Positions 30,201 through 41,204 are shown, counted from the first letter of the stretch. The stretch is DNA of 64,000 bases from Candida dubliniensis CD36 (GCF_000026945.1 NC_012867.1:496001-560000); one strand, 5' to 3'. Numbers and translations are program-made. The notes: generated by a model not told the origin, from the letters alone.

Positions 30201-30990
30201 AGTAGTTCTTTAACTTCTTGATATAAAGTCCAACCAAAAAATAAACAGAAAAAAGTACTTAAAATAGTGCTGAAAAATTTTTCAGTCACGATGTTTGTTT
30301 TTAGCAACTAATGATGCAAGAAAGACAGAAGTGACTAATAACCAAGAGGAAATAGTAAACAAACAAACCAATAGTCTTATAACGACTAATACTGCTGTAT
30401 TTTGATTACATTTTGATGTTATTTTGTATTTGCACAAGACCAGACTTTTCAATAATCAATTTGGGATCAATTAATGTATCATTATACTCAAACAACAACA
30501 TAGGAAGAGAAAACACTTTAAAATTTCATCGGAAGGGTAGATCTGAGCTACAACGCAACAATAGAACAGAAATCAACTCTATGAGAGCTTCACCCATGGA
30601 CTGAATCAAAGAGATCAACAGATCTACAACCCACATCCACAAAGAACAAAGTTACACTCATGGCTTGTTGTGTTGAAGCCAAAAACCGATTAAAGAATTC
30701 ACTTGAGCTTATATCAGAAAAACTATTAACCAAGCCGGGGGTCTACACCAATTGCATATCAGCAGTAAATATGATCAGACTGATGTTTTGCAATGGGAGC
30801 ATACACAAAAACCTGTCATGAAATCAAACAAAATGGAGAATGTTGTAATAGTGGTGGCCATCTATAGGACAAGATTAGAATCTGATTATTTCAAAGGGTT
30901 ATAAATAAAGCATGTATTTGGGTAGAAATATACATCAAGACTAAGGTTAATAATCATATGTAAGACCTTGATTATTATGTGTGCGGATTT

Positions 30991-31000
30991 GTCACGTGAC
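30991..31000. promoter_or_regulatory. GTCACGTGAC perfect palindrome
   Basis: This 10-bp perfect palindrome contains the CACGTG core with flanks preferred by Cbf1-type factors. It lies about 790 bp upstream of FAP1 and 220 bp downstream of the end of the small ORF at 31221-31385. The target gene is unclear. Confidence 0.35.
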
Positions 31001-31220
31001 GGTAGTGTACCCTAGTGCGAATATATTTCATTTTTGACAACAAAGTTCAAAAACAGAAATTACCGAAATGCCCGAAGCACACATTTGAATTAATGGAGCT
31101 TACAGCCTAAATCGGAAACATATGCCGGATACAACGTAAAACATGAGTTTGGTATAAAAAGAGTAAGAATCGTAGAATACTTTATATAGTTATATATCTT
31201 AATAACGGGAAATAAAGAGT

Positions 31221-31385
31221 TTATTCTGTCCAATAAGATTTGTCCATAAAGTCTAGCTTTAAAGGCCATGGACTAATTTCATAGCATTCGGTGAATCTAG
31301 GATTTACTCCATTTGAATCAAGTGAAATCAAAACCATCGCCCACAATCCATACCAATAAGCAACCTCACCAATTAATTCAAACAT
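31221..31385 (-). CDS. Possible small membrane-type ORF, 54 residues
   Basis: An ATG at 31385 on the minus strand opens a 55-codon frame ending in TAA. The product has a hydrophobic, aromatic-rich stretch (VAYWYGLWAMVLISL, about 8-22), then a polar tail with CYEISPWPLKLDFMDKSYW. Four Trp and three Tyr with ordered hydrophobic/polar segmentation are unlike typical chance ORFs in this AT-rich spacer, which are usually Lys/Asn/Ile/Phe-rich. It could be a tiny single-pass membrane protein or the last exon of a spliced gene, since AATTAG directly precedes the ATG. I do not recognise it. It is tentative. Confidence 0.35.
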   Translation of the reverse strand: MFELIGEVAYWYGLWAMVLISLDSNGVNPRFTECYEISPWPLKLDFMDKSYWTE

Positions 31386-32038
31386 TGCTAATTCGTGTTA
31401 TGTTGTTAGCTTCATGGACTAGCTAACTCAAGCCAAATTAGTAATGTAATCTGCTCTACATTGGAGTCGAATACCACAACTAACTGACAATTGGTGTTAA
31501 AATAAAACACCAGAAGTTAGACAGACCCGTACACCCCAAAACTGTAAAAAATATCGATTTTTACAATCAAATTCAACTAGTACTCAAACTTCTTCAGATA
31601 AACTTCATTTGAGGATCTGTTCTTAACTTTAAGAGGTGTTTATAGACTTTTGACTCCAAAGGAAGTCCATCCACACTTTTCCGACTAACATTGCGGTATG
31701 CATTCAAAACAATTTATTATAATAAAATAAACGTGCTATAAATATACAGTGTTAGTAAAACTCTGGCCAGATGTAAAACCTGATTCAAAGTAAATTCATC
31801 CTATAATCAAGTTACTCAGAGCCTTTTTCAATTACAAATCCACAGACTGGTCTACCAATCTCCCAATTGCAGAATTCACCTATAACTTGCACCAAGCCAT
31901 TAGAAATCGAAACTTCCAAAGTTAAAACGATCTTTGAAGTTTCAATAAAATGACATAATTTTGTTTCGAGAACGAAAAAAAAAACAAACAAAAAGCATGA
32001 GATTTTCTGAGATATTTATATTTTTATAGTCAAGAGCA

Positions 32039-34198
32039 ATGTCATATAAACGGAAAAGCTATAATCCGTCGCCATTATCTTCACCCAAATCCAACGCATC
32101 GCTACGACATGACATAGCCGTAACATCATCAGAATACAACAATTCAGACGATTATGAAGTAGATGATAATGTCCCCACAATTTTTCTAAATCAGTTGGCA
32201 ACATTCCCGTTGTTCAAAAATGCTCCAACCAATTTCCACAAGCAAGTGGCAGCCAATTTACGATTGATACATTACCGACCGCAAGAGTTCATTATAAAAA
32301 AGGGAGATCTTTCCAAGTCAATGTATTGGATATTGAAAGGAACAGTTAGTGTCACTTCTACAGATGGCGAAGAAGTTTATGCCGAGTTAAATCAAGGTGA
32401 ATTCTTTGGAGAAATTGGAATTTTGTACAATCGGCCAAGAACAGCTACAGTAATTGCTAAAACAAGGATTCTACTAGGAGTTTTAACAGCAGAGTCATTA
32501 AACAGAGTATTAAAGAACTTCCCCTTGATCGAAAGACGAATTCGAGATGAAGCACAGGAGAGGTTGGCAATGCAAGACAAGAAGAATAAAGAACCATTGT
32601 CGATTCAGAGTTTTATTACAAATTTACCATTATTTCAATTTTTACCTCCCGATATCATACACAAGCTCGCATTGAGTGTTGAACCACTAGTTTTCAGTCC
32701 GTTTGAGTACATACTTCGCAAGGGCGATACTTGCGGTGACATCTATTTTATTATTGAAGGAGAGGTAGAAGTGTTGAACCAAGAAGGGGTGATAGAGATC
32801 CCATTGGCGAGATTATCACGTGGAAGCTATTTTGGAGAAATGTCATTTTTAAACTATTTACAAAATAAGCCCAGGGTACGCACAGCAACTATTAGATCAG
32901 TCACTTACTGTGAGCTTATGGTTATTAAATCAGAGTATTTGGAAAAACTATGTGACGACTACCCTGCCATTATCGAAGATATGAAGATAACTGCTGAAGA
33001 AAGAAAAATAGTTAAGCCTGCACAAGGAATATTTAGACCAAATTGGTCAATAAACCCAACGAGAACCATCCCACCACAAAAGAGGCAACGAGAAAATGAA
33101 AATATAGATTATGTTCCATTTACTAAGAGGATGAGAATTGCCTCAATGAAAAGAAGACGATCTTCTACACTTGCAATTGTTGAACCTTTACCAGAAACAA
33201 TATTGATGAAAATTTTTGGATATTTGTCATTGCCAGACTTAATGAAGTTGCGAAGAGTCAATAAAAGATGGAGAAAATTGGTTACAACAACTGCTCCATT
33301 AGATGTTTTGGATTTGAGCCAGTTTGGAACCACAATCAATAACAAGGCACTAATGGCAATTACTGATTTTGCTGGCTCTCGACCAAAAGTTATTGACATA
33401 TCAGGCTGTTTCCATATAACTGATGAAGGTTTTTCACACATGGTCAATGAAATAGGGATTGGTGGGAGATTGGAAGTGTTGCGAATGGCATCTGTCTGGG
33501 AAGTCACTGGTATGGCAATCATGGATTTATGTTTCCCAGGACAAAAGTTGGAAGAAATTGATTTGACAAATTGTCGCAAAGTCGATGACAATGTGGTACA
33601 GCGATTACTACAGAAATGTCAATTAAAAGTTTTAAATTTAAGTTACTGTAAGGGCATTTCAGATAGTGTGGTCCCATACTTTAATAATTTGGAAAGTTTA
33701 GATTTGACTAGATGTTCTGGTATAACTGATACCGGGTTGGCCCAATTGCCATTTCTGCCGTCGCTCCGCAAGTTGAGCTTAAAGCAGTGCAGTTATTTGA
33801 CCGACAATGCAGTATACTCAATTGCCAATGCTGCTCGAAATCTTGAAATTTTGGATCTAAATTTTTGTTGTGGTTTGACTGATGGATCTATTCTGGCAAT
33901 AGCAATGGGATTCCCTTATCTACGGGAGATTGACTTGTCGTTTTGTGGACTGGCTGTGAGCGACTCGTCTGTAGCATCGTTGTCGGTTCTTCATTATTTG
34001 GAAAGAGTATTGGTTCGAGGGTGTGTTAGATTAACTCGTGCTGGCTTGGATACGTTATTTGGAGGACCGTGTCCGTTAAATTATATTGATATAAGTCAGT
34101 GCCGAAATGCCCATGTATATCCAGGAAATTATCCTGCTCCACCGTTTCAAAGCAATTTGGTAAGAGTGTCGAATAAAATAATTTACATCGTTGTATAA
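32039..34198 (+). CDS. F-box/LRR protein with two cyclic-nucleotide-binding domains
   Basis: This 719-residue protein joins three module types. Two cyclic-nucleotide-binding domains come first (about 50-170 and 195-320). Each keeps the phosphate-binding cassette: FGEIGILYNRPRTAT (about 122-136), and FGEMSFL followed by KPRVRTATIRS (from about 264). Both retain the key Glu and Arg. An F-box (LPETILMKIFGYLSLPDLMK, about 383-425) and roughly ten cysteine-type LRRs (430-700) follow. An F-box suggests a Skp1-cullin ubiquitin ligase adaptor with LRRs choosing the substrate, and the CNBDs suggest control by cAMP or another nucleotide. S. cerevisiae has no protein of this design that I know; I believe filamentous fungi do. 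Basic residues at about 340-378 may be a nuclear signal. Start is the first ATG. Confidence 0.9.
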   Translation: MSYKRKSYNPSPLSSPKSNASLRHDIAVTSSEYNNSDDYEVDDNVPTIFLNQLATFPLFKNAPTNFHKQVAANLRLIHYRPQEFIIKKGDLSKSMYWILKGTVSVTSTDGEEVYAELNQGEFFGEIGILYNRPRTATVIAKTRILLGVLTAESLNRVLKNFPLIERRIRDEAQERLAMQDKKNKEPLSIQSFITNLPLFQFLPPDIIHKLALSVEPLVFSPFEYILRKGDTCGDIYFIIEGEVEVLNQEGVIEIPLARLSRGSYFGEMSFLNYLQNKPRVRTATIRSVTYCELMVIKSEYLEKLCDDYPAIIEDMKITAEERKIVKPAQGIFRPNWSINPTRTIPPQKRQRENENIDYVPFTKRMRIASMKRRRSSTLAIVEPLPETILMKIFGYLSLPDLMKLRRVNKRWRKLVTTTAPLDVLDLSQFGTTINNKALMAITDFAGSRPKVIDISGCFHITDEGFSHMVNEIGIGGRLEVLRMASVWEVTGMAIMDLCFPGQKLEEIDLTNCRKVDDNVVQRLLQKCQLKVLNLSYCKGISDSVVPYFNNLESLDLTRCSGITDTGLAQLPFLPSLRKLSLKQCSYLTDNAVYSIANAARNLEILDLNFCCGLTDGSILAIAMGFPYLREIDLSFCGLAVSDSSVASLSVLHYLERVLVRGCVRLTRAGLDTLFGGPCPLNYIDISQCRNAHVYPGNYPAPPFQSNLVRVSNKIIYIVV

Positions 34199-36593
34199 GG
34201 TTTAGAAAGAATCACAACCTAATTCGTTTCAAGCGACAACTGGTTATGTCTATAGAGAGTAGATTATGTATAGGTAAGAAAAAGGTGTTTTACCAGTTTG
34301 CAACCTACAAATAAATGTAATGAGTTATGCAAGTGGTCAATCATAGAAAAGTAACGTAACCACAACCGTAGAAGTAGGTTTTGTATTTATCTTGAATCTG
34401 CTAACACTGGAACAGAACTATGGAAAAATTCTAACATTTGCCACAATCAAGGTCGTGTATATACAAAACCACCTCCGACCCCTGATTTCAATTTACACAG
34501 AGGAATAGAGCTGAAAGAAAAAACCACCTTCATACTACACTTTTTCTTTTCAAATTCTTTTAAGATTCTTTTTGAGATTGGCATAAAGTGTAACGTTTTG
34601 GTAAATCGATCGCAAACTATCCAGATCTAGTCGTACTTATTTTGAACTAATCAGAATCCGCTGACTAAGAAGGGCTAACTGTTTGGATGATTACCCATTT
34701 TACTGGCTTTTAAAGCTGAGTAAAATACTACTAACAGTGTATAGGTCTAGCAATAAATTATATCTTTATAGAGTAACAATAATTAAATTTATACAGATTG
34801 AATGTAGAAAAGGTCTATGTGACAGATTATATAGCCTCATTTTTTACTCTAAATTATATCCAAAATACTTGATAAATTGTTTTCGAGAACAAACCAAAGA
34901 GACAAAGATCTTCTTTGTTTGTTGAATTAAGAGAGTTTAGTACAAATATGCCCAAATCAATGTCAACTGAAAAAAGTATTAGAATCAGATCAATAACTCT
35001 CCCAATTCTACAAAAAACTCTTTCATTTATCTTAATCAAGGTAGACCATTGTTTAAAAACTCAAGATACCAGAGCTCAACAATAGCATATACAAATTATT
35101 TAAAGAGAAACGATACACGTATATTGATTAGATATCATCGGAGAGATACAAGTGCCACATAATGGTCCTACAAGAAGTTATAGGGATTTGAAAATTCACG
35201 GGAATAATTAACTACATGTTATCGGTCCAATCCGGTATCAGAATGCCCACAAGAACTTTCAGTAAAGTAACTGCAATAAGTGGAATCGTGAAAACTTGCG
35301 ATTTCTAATTATTTTGGTGAATAATTTTCTATAAGACTGGTAGGTCATACGATGCCAAAAAAAAAATTGAATTTGCAACAAAACAGGAACTTTTAGCGCG
35401 GCTGATTTTGTACCATAATGTTTTTCTTTTTTTGATCATTCAATATTTCAACCTAAATTTTTTCAATGTTTCTACCAATGAAACTGTTTCCTTTTAAATT
35501 CATGAGTTTATCTTTCATTATTATTCCTCAATTATCACTGAACTTGCCAAGAAAATGGAAAGCTATAGAGAAGTCTCTTTTTCTCTTCATTTTCTCTTGA
35601 AGAATTCATTGATATCATTGTTACAATTATTCATACTATTGTATAATTCAAGTTTTATGCCACCACTTGATATTTCCAGTAATGTATTATATTCAGCAAA
35701 TCAACTACTACTACTGGTTCAACTTTGAAAAGATATTTCCTTATCATGCATCAGAATTAGTCATTTTTTCACCCTCCACATATATTCAAAAATCATATCG
35801 TCTTCCATTGTACGGCAAATAAGAAAAGAAGCGCCAAAAATTGCAGGGCATGATATGTCGAAACCTTCAATTGTGTACACAAAAATGCCCACTTACTTGC
35901 CTATAAAACAATAAAATGGATTACCACACTTTTACAACAATACATAAACCACAGCAATCTTCATTTCAAATTTCTCAACCATTGCGTCCTCTTTTTTCTT
36001 GATTAATATTCATTGATTCATCAATCGAGTTTAACAATTTCAACCAGTATGAGGCATAAAAAATCTTAAAACGTTATTTTTTTTTAAAAAACTTTTGCAC
36101 CAAGTCCTTCTTCTTCTTCTTTCAATAATTTGGCATATTATACAGCGTAGCAAACCAATAATATTCTATTAAAACCAAATTGATAATAATATCATGAATT
36201 GTATTTTCTTTGAAGTATGAAAAAAGAAAATATACCACCCTCAAAAAGTTGCATTTTATGCATATTAACTAAATTGTTCTTTTTCTATAAAAAGAAAAAG
36301 AAGAGAGAGCCTTCCTAACACCACAAAATTAGTCCAATATCTTTAGCGCCCGCCCGTATGGCAAATTATTGTATTAGGGTCTATTACTCCGTAAATTATT
36401 CATTCAAATTGCCAAATTGCCTTAATTTATGGGTCCATACATGACACATTGATAACAAAATAATGCCGTTTATCTGTATTTACTTTTCTCTCTTTTTTTA
36501 TGAAAAAGAAATATGGAAATTATAAATACTATTGAGAATTGAACCCAAATTTCTAACTAAAAATCCCAACACAAGATACTAGAAGATTATAAA
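34199..36593. other. Long intergenic region upstream of OPT4
   Basis: This 2.4-kb AT-rich region precedes OPT4. The open frames at 34683-34925 (+) and 34854-35039 (-) have no recognisable features and overlap each other. I see no tRNA, LTR or strong repeat. The length suits a regulated transporter promoter. Confidence 0.5.
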
Positions 36594-39308
36594 ATGAATA
36601 ATAAAAATGCAGCGACACAATTGAATTTGCCCAATGTGCAATCAATTGGAAGTCATTTATCAATTCAAGATCATGAAATTGATTTACAAGCAATCTCATC
36701 TAATCCTCTTTCTATTGGTGAAGTTGCTACCACATTGACCGAATCTCAAAAATGGTTTGTTTTGAAAAGAGTACATTTTGATGCTTTAGTGTCGTTGGAA
36801 GAATTACCACCTCAAGCTACTTTTATGTTTGAAAAAATTGAACAGATGAATACCAAAGAGGCCGTGGAAATATTACAGAAGGCAATTGAAGAACATTCAA
36901 CTGATGTCAATATTCCAGAACTTGATTTGGATCTTTGGAGAGAATTGGTTGACAACTCTCACAAGTTTACAAAAGTCCAATTACAAGAAAAATTGGGTAA
37001 CAATTCATCATCATCTTTGGAAAATGAAAGAATTGGGGATGTTGAACAAGGTCATGAAATTGTTGATTGGGATTTACAAGTACGTTTAGAAGCAGTATTG
37101 GTTGCTTATTGGTCTCCATACCCTGAAGTTAGAGCTGTTACTTTCCCATACGATGATCCAACTATTCCTGCTGAAACATTTAGAGTTTATTTGATTGCAA
37201 TTATTTGGACAGCAATTGGTGCTGTGATTAATCAATTTTTTGTTGAAAGACAACCTGCTATTACTCTTGCTATGGCAGTCGTTCAAGTTTTTCTTTATCC
37301 ATCTGGTTTGCTTTGTGAATGGTTTTTACCCAAATGGAAATTTAAAATTTGGAAATATACTATTGATTTAAATCCAGGTCCATATACATATAAGGAACAA
37401 ATGTTGGCCACCATATTTTGCGGTGTTACTGGTGGGAGCACCTCTTATGTATCTAGTAACATTCTTATGCAAAAATCTGAAATTTTTTACGACAACAAAT
37501 GGGTTGATTTTGGATATCAAGTATTATTGATTTTGTCTACCAACTTTCTTGGTGTTGGTTTTGCTGGTATAATGAGGAAATTTGCCGTGTACCCTACTAA
37601 AGCTGTTTGGCCATCAATTTTACCAGGTTTAGCATTAAATAAAACTTTATTAACCCCTGCTAAAAAGGAAATAATCAATGGATGGAAAATATCTGGTTAT
37701 AATTTTTTCTTTATCACCTTTGTTGCTTCATTTTTGTACTTCTGGGTACCCAACTACTTATTCCAAGCTTTGTCAACTTTCAATTGGATGACATGGATCA
37801 AACCAGATAACCAAAATCTTGCTGTAATTACTGGTTCAGTTGGTGGATTAGGTTTGAATCCAATAACTACTTTTGATTGGAATTATTTCAGTTCTATGCT
37901 TCAACCACTTCAAGTTCCATTCTTTTATCCAGTTAATAACATTATTGGTATGATTATTGCATTTTTCTGTATCATTGGTGTTTGGTATTCTAATTATAAA
38001 TGGACGGGATATTTACCAATCAATGATAATGGGCTTTATAGTAACACTGGAGAAGCTTACTCTGTCAGACTGGTTGTTGATGCCAATAGTTTATTCGATC
38101 AAGCCAAATATGATGAAGTAGGTCCACCATTCTATACAGCTGCCAATTTAGTGGTTTATGGTGCGTTCTTTGCCATTTATCCATTCCATTTTGTGTATGA
38201 GATTGGTATGAATTATGACCAAATGTGGGATGCTTGTAAGTCGTTTTGGAGAGTGATTAAAGACTATAAAAAATCTACCTATGATGGATTTGATGATCCC
38301 CACAGTACCATGATGAAAGCATATCCAGAAGTTCCAGAATGGGCTTATTTGATTATCGTTATCATTTCATTGGTGTTAGCAATTTTGTGTGTTAAAATAT
38401 ATCCAGCTCAGACGCCAGTGTGGGGTATTTTCTTTGCATTGGGGATCAATTTTATATTCTTAATTCCATTGACTACCATCTATGCCAGAACTGGATTTGC
38501 TTTTGGATTGAATGTCTTGGTTGAATTAATTGTTGGTTATGCTATCCCAGGTAATGGGTTAGCATTAGCATTTATAAAGGCATTGGGTTACAATATTGAT
38601 GCACAAGCTCAAAATTTTGTTAATGATTTGAAACAAGGTCATTACGCTAAACTTCCTCCAAGAGCTGTTTATCGTGTTCAATTATTATCTATTTTCATAT
38701 CATCATTCATTCAATTGGGTATATTAAATTTCCAAATTAATGGTATCAAAGATTATTGTGAACCAGGTAATACTCAAAAATTCACTTGTCCAAATGGTAG
38801 AACTTTCTATTCAGCATCGGTTTTATGGGGGGTTATTGGGCCTAAGAAAGTTTTCAATGGATTATATCCAGTATTGGCATGGTGTTTCTTGATTGGGTTC
38901 TTATTGGCTTTCCCATGTATTGCTATTAAGAAATGGACACCAAGAAAGTACGTTAAATATTTCGAACCCTCTATTATTATCGGCGGATTCTTAAACTATG
39001 CTCCATATAACTTGTCATATTACATTCCTGGTCTTTATGTGTCATATGCATTTATGTCATATATTAAAAGAAAATACGAAGCATGGTGGCAAAAATATAC
39101 TTATGTTCTTTCAACTGGTTTGAATGCTGGTATTGCCTTTTCATCAATCATTATTTTCTTTGCTGTGATGTATCATGAGAAAGCTATTAATTGGTGGGGT
39201 AACACAGTGATGTATTCAGGTGTTGACTATGCAATGACAGGTTGGTTGAATGCCACTGTTGATGCGCCAGATGGATATTTTGGACCAAGAATTCGTCATT
39301 TCCCTTAA
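36594..39308 (+). CDS. OPT4: Oligopeptide transporter, OPT family
   Basis: This 904-residue plasma-membrane protein has about 14 to 16 hydrophobic segments from residue 200 to 880 after a hydrophilic N-terminus. The two signature motifs of the oligopeptide transporter family are present: NPGP within IDLNPGPYTYKEQ (about 258-270) and a KIPPR-type motif as KLPPRAVYR (about 686-694). Such proteins import small peptides of four to five or more residues with protons, supplying nitrogen. C. albicans has about eight OPT genes; I call OPT4 from remembered neighbours (AZF1-like, RPC19, DBP2), which needs alignment to confirm. Start is the only ATG before the conserved region. Its large upstream spacer is compatible with nitrogen or host-phase control, which the sequence itself does not prove. 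Confidence 0.85.
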   Translation: MNNKNAATQLNLPNVQSIGSHLSIQDHEIDLQAISSNPLSIGEVATTLTESQKWFVLKRVHFDALVSLEELPPQATFMFEKIEQMNTKEAVEILQKAIEEHSTDVNIPELDLDLWRELVDNSHKFTKVQLQEKLGNNSSSSLENERIGDVEQGHEIVDWDLQVRLEAVLVAYWSPYPEVRAVTFPYDDPTIPAETFRVYLIAIIWTAIGAVINQFFVERQPAITLAMAVVQVFLYPSGLLCEWFLPKWKFKIWKYTIDLNPGPYTYKEQMLATIFCGVTGGSTSYVSSNILMQKSEIFYDNKWVDFGYQVLLILSTNFLGVGFAGIMRKFAVYPTKAVWPSILPGLALNKTLLTPAKKEIINGWKISGYNFFFITFVASFLYFWVPNYLFQALSTFNWMTWIKPDNQNLAVITGSVGGLGLNPITTFDWNYFSSMLQPLQVPFFYPVNNIIGMIIAFFCIIGVWYSNYKWTGYLPINDNGLYSNTGEAYSVRLVVDANSLFDQAKYDEVGPPFYTAANLVVYGAFFAIYPFHFVYEIGMNYDQMWDACKSFWRVIKDYKKSTYDGFDDPHSTMMKAYPEVPEWAYLIIVIISLVLAILCVKIYPAQTPVWGIFFALGINFIFLIPLTTIYARTGFAFGLNVLVELIVGYAIPGNGLALAFIKALGYNIDAQAQNFVNDLKQGHYAKLPPRAVYRVQLLSIFISSFIQLGILNFQINGIKDYCEPGNTQKFTCPNGRTFYSASVLWGVIGPKKVFNGLYPVLAWCFLIGFLLAFPCIAIKKWTPRKYVKYFEPSIIIGGFLNYAPYNLSYYIPGLYVSYAFMSYIKRKYEAWWQKYTYVLSTGLNAGIAFSSIIIFFAVMYHEKAINWWGNTVMYSGVDYAMTGWLNATVDAPDGYFGPRIRHFP

Positions 39309-39740
39309 ATTGATAGTGATGATGATTTTGTTTATTTTTAGATGATGTAAATAATGTTTGATTTGTATGTCTTTTTTGACTTCTGTAAATCATTTACCAG
39401 TAGTGTTGCAGAATTAATACACAATTTGTATAATGTGTGTCAAACTACCCAATGGCTGTAGATAAATTGATATGATACACCAATTTGCATATAGATAGAG
39501 AGCATAGCATTTATATCTGCTAGCCATTGCATTGTTAAGTTTGCTAATTAATCTTGGATATTCATAGTATTGGTCATTGTTGCTAACTAATGTATGTAGA
39601 CTTTGTTTTCTTTTCTGAGCGCGTAATAGTTTGTTTTGTTTTGCTTCATCAACATTCTCAAAATTCGTTTTTTTTTTTTTTGTAAACAAACCAAACAGTA
39701 AACTTTTAATAACAACACTTGGTAATAATACAGCTTCGAG
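39309..39740. other. Spacer between OPT4 and the 39741 gene
   Basis: The 432-bp spacer holds the OPT4 3' UTR, a 14-base T run near 39668 and the promoter of the next gene. The minus-strand open frame at 39414-39689 looks spurious. Confidence 0.5.
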
Positions 39741-41204
39741 ATGTCACCACACGATATAATTGAAGATAAACATAAATCATTTATTCATGCATCACCCCTT
39801 GACTCGACTTATCCAACTCCGAAAAATGTGCCTATTATATCGACAGCAGAAATTTTCAAGAAATCTGATCCTAATGCAAATTTTATAACACCTACTAAAC
39901 CTAGTAGAAGTGCCGATTCAAATGAAGATTCCATAGGGAAAAATGATATTGAACATGTCAATGGAAATGGTAATGTACGTCAAGTATCTGATAATTCCGA
40001 TAGATTAAGTTTGAAACATGATCGAGTTCCAAGCACTGCACCAACAACTCCTAAATTGAATTCAATTGGTCAAAACAAAGAAAATCTTGATTTCTTCCAT
40101 GATTATGTAAAAGAAATATCATCATTGAAAGCACAAAATGAAGTTTGGAAAAGTAAATTTGAGAATTTGAATGATTGTTACCAACAAGAATTACAACAAC
40201 ATGAGAAACAGAATATTGAATATGGTAAATTGAAAGAAATGTATAATAAAGAACTTGAAGAAAAAAATCAATTGAAAAAAGAGATACAACTAATGAATTC
40301 AAGAATAGAGATATTGGAATATGGAGAAGAGAATTTGAAATTATTAGTGGATAAATATAAGGAGATTGCTACGCAGATAAAAGAGAATAACATTAGATCA
40401 CCGTCACCATTAAATAATCAAGATCTTGAGTATACAGAGGAACTTGTAAATGATTTGATTTCATTTGACAATTTGAACGAAGAGGTGAAAGCAAGCACTC
40501 CACCCAAGAAAATCAATCATGGCGTCCAAACTGAACTCAAAAATTTTAACGTGACTGCTCCTTCAACAAAACCAAACTATACACATATTTCTAATAAGGA
40601 AACTCAAACTTCCAATAATTCCTCAATGAAAATAAATAAAGCAGTTCAAACGATCCAAATACAAGAAAAAACATCACAACCATCAGAACAGATTTCAAAT
40701 CCAACAATTGCATCACCAACTGAGCCAACACCAACACCAACATCATTGCCATCACTGCCACCAGTTACAGCTTCTAAAATTGATAATCAAACCTTTAGTA
40801 AAGAATCTCAAGAATCATCATCAGTATCTGTTTTCCCTGAATTTTCATTATCTTCATACAGTAGCAAATTTCATAATTATTATAAACAATTACATCTTGA
40901 TCAAATTGATGAATTAAGTAAACGAGATTTACAATATTTAATCAAAACAACAATGTGTCAATTCATGATTGATTATTATAATATTGATACATCATTAACT
41001 AGATATGCTAGATTTTTATCCATTGTATATCAATTTTTGAATGAATTACATTTGATTATTTATCCAGGACAAATTTTAAAGAGTTCAGATTATTATCGTG
41101 GAAGAGTTTATCGTGATGGTAAAATTGATGAAGAAATGATTGGATTAAAAGAATGTTTAAACGGAATGCAAGATAAAATTCGAGAAACGTTTGGTCAATT
41201 ATAG
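39741..41204 (+). CDS. Coiled-coil protein with LC8-type TQT/VQT motif array
   Basis: The 487-residue protein has a disordered N-terminus with Ser/Thr-Pro sites (TPTKP, TPKLN), a coiled coil at about 115-215 and a disordered linker. A compact helical C-terminal domain follows (about 370-487, containing KRDLQYLIKTTMCQFMIDYY and YYRGRVYRDGKID). The linker carries three related motifs: GVQTE (261-265), KETQTS (286-291) and AVQTI (301-305). KxTQT is the classic binding motif of the dynein light chain LC8 (Dyn2), and VQT variants are accepted. A coiled coil next to an LC8 array suggests a dimeric scaffold, perhaps at the spindle pole, cortex or nuclear pore. I do not recognise the family. Start is the first ATG. 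It is co-directional with OPT4. Confidence 0.85.
   Translation: MSPHDIIEDKHKSFIHASPLDSTYPTPKNVPIISTAEIFKKSDPNANFITPTKPSRSADSNEDSIGKNDIEHVNGNGNVRQVSDNSDRLSLKHDRVPSTAPTTPKLNSIGQNKENLDFFHDYVKEISSLKAQNEVWKSKFENLNDCYQQELQQHEKQNIEYGKLKEMYNKELEEKNQLKKEIQLMNSRIEILEYGEENLKLLVDKYKEIATQIKENNIRSPSPLNNQDLEYTEELVNDLISFDNLNEEVKASTPPKKINHGVQTELKNFNVTAPSTKPNYTHISNKETQTSNNSSMKINKAVQTIQIQEKTSQPSEQISNPTIASPTEPTPTPTSLPSLPPVTASKIDNQTFSKESQESSSVSVFPEFSLSSYSSKFHNYYKQLHLDQIDELSKRDLQYLIKTTMCQFMIDYYNIDTSLTRYARFLSIVYQFLNELHLIIYPGQILKSSDYYRGRVYRDGKIDEEMIGLKECLNGMQDKIRETFGQL

Larger units (their letters stand above)
30201..32038. other. Long divergent region with possible small gene
   Basis: The 1.8-kb spacer lies between FAP1 (leftward) and the CNBD/F-box gene (rightward). 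It contains a GTCACGTGAC palindrome (30991-31000) and a 54-residue ORF on the minus strand (31221-31385), listed separately. A 53-residue plus-strand ORF at 30661-30822 and a 63-codon one at 30413-30604 lack any recognisable feature. Confidence 0.5.

Noticed and set aside
33109..33591. 160-codon minus-strand frame inside the CNBD/F-box gene
   Set aside because: Shadow of the LRR coding strand with no recognisable domain.
34160..34500. Possible 3' intron in the CNBD/F-box gene (GTAAGA ... TGCTAAC ... CAG)
   Set aside because: The donor is atypical and the 30-codon downstream extension is unconvincing; the uninterrupted frame already ends in a stop.
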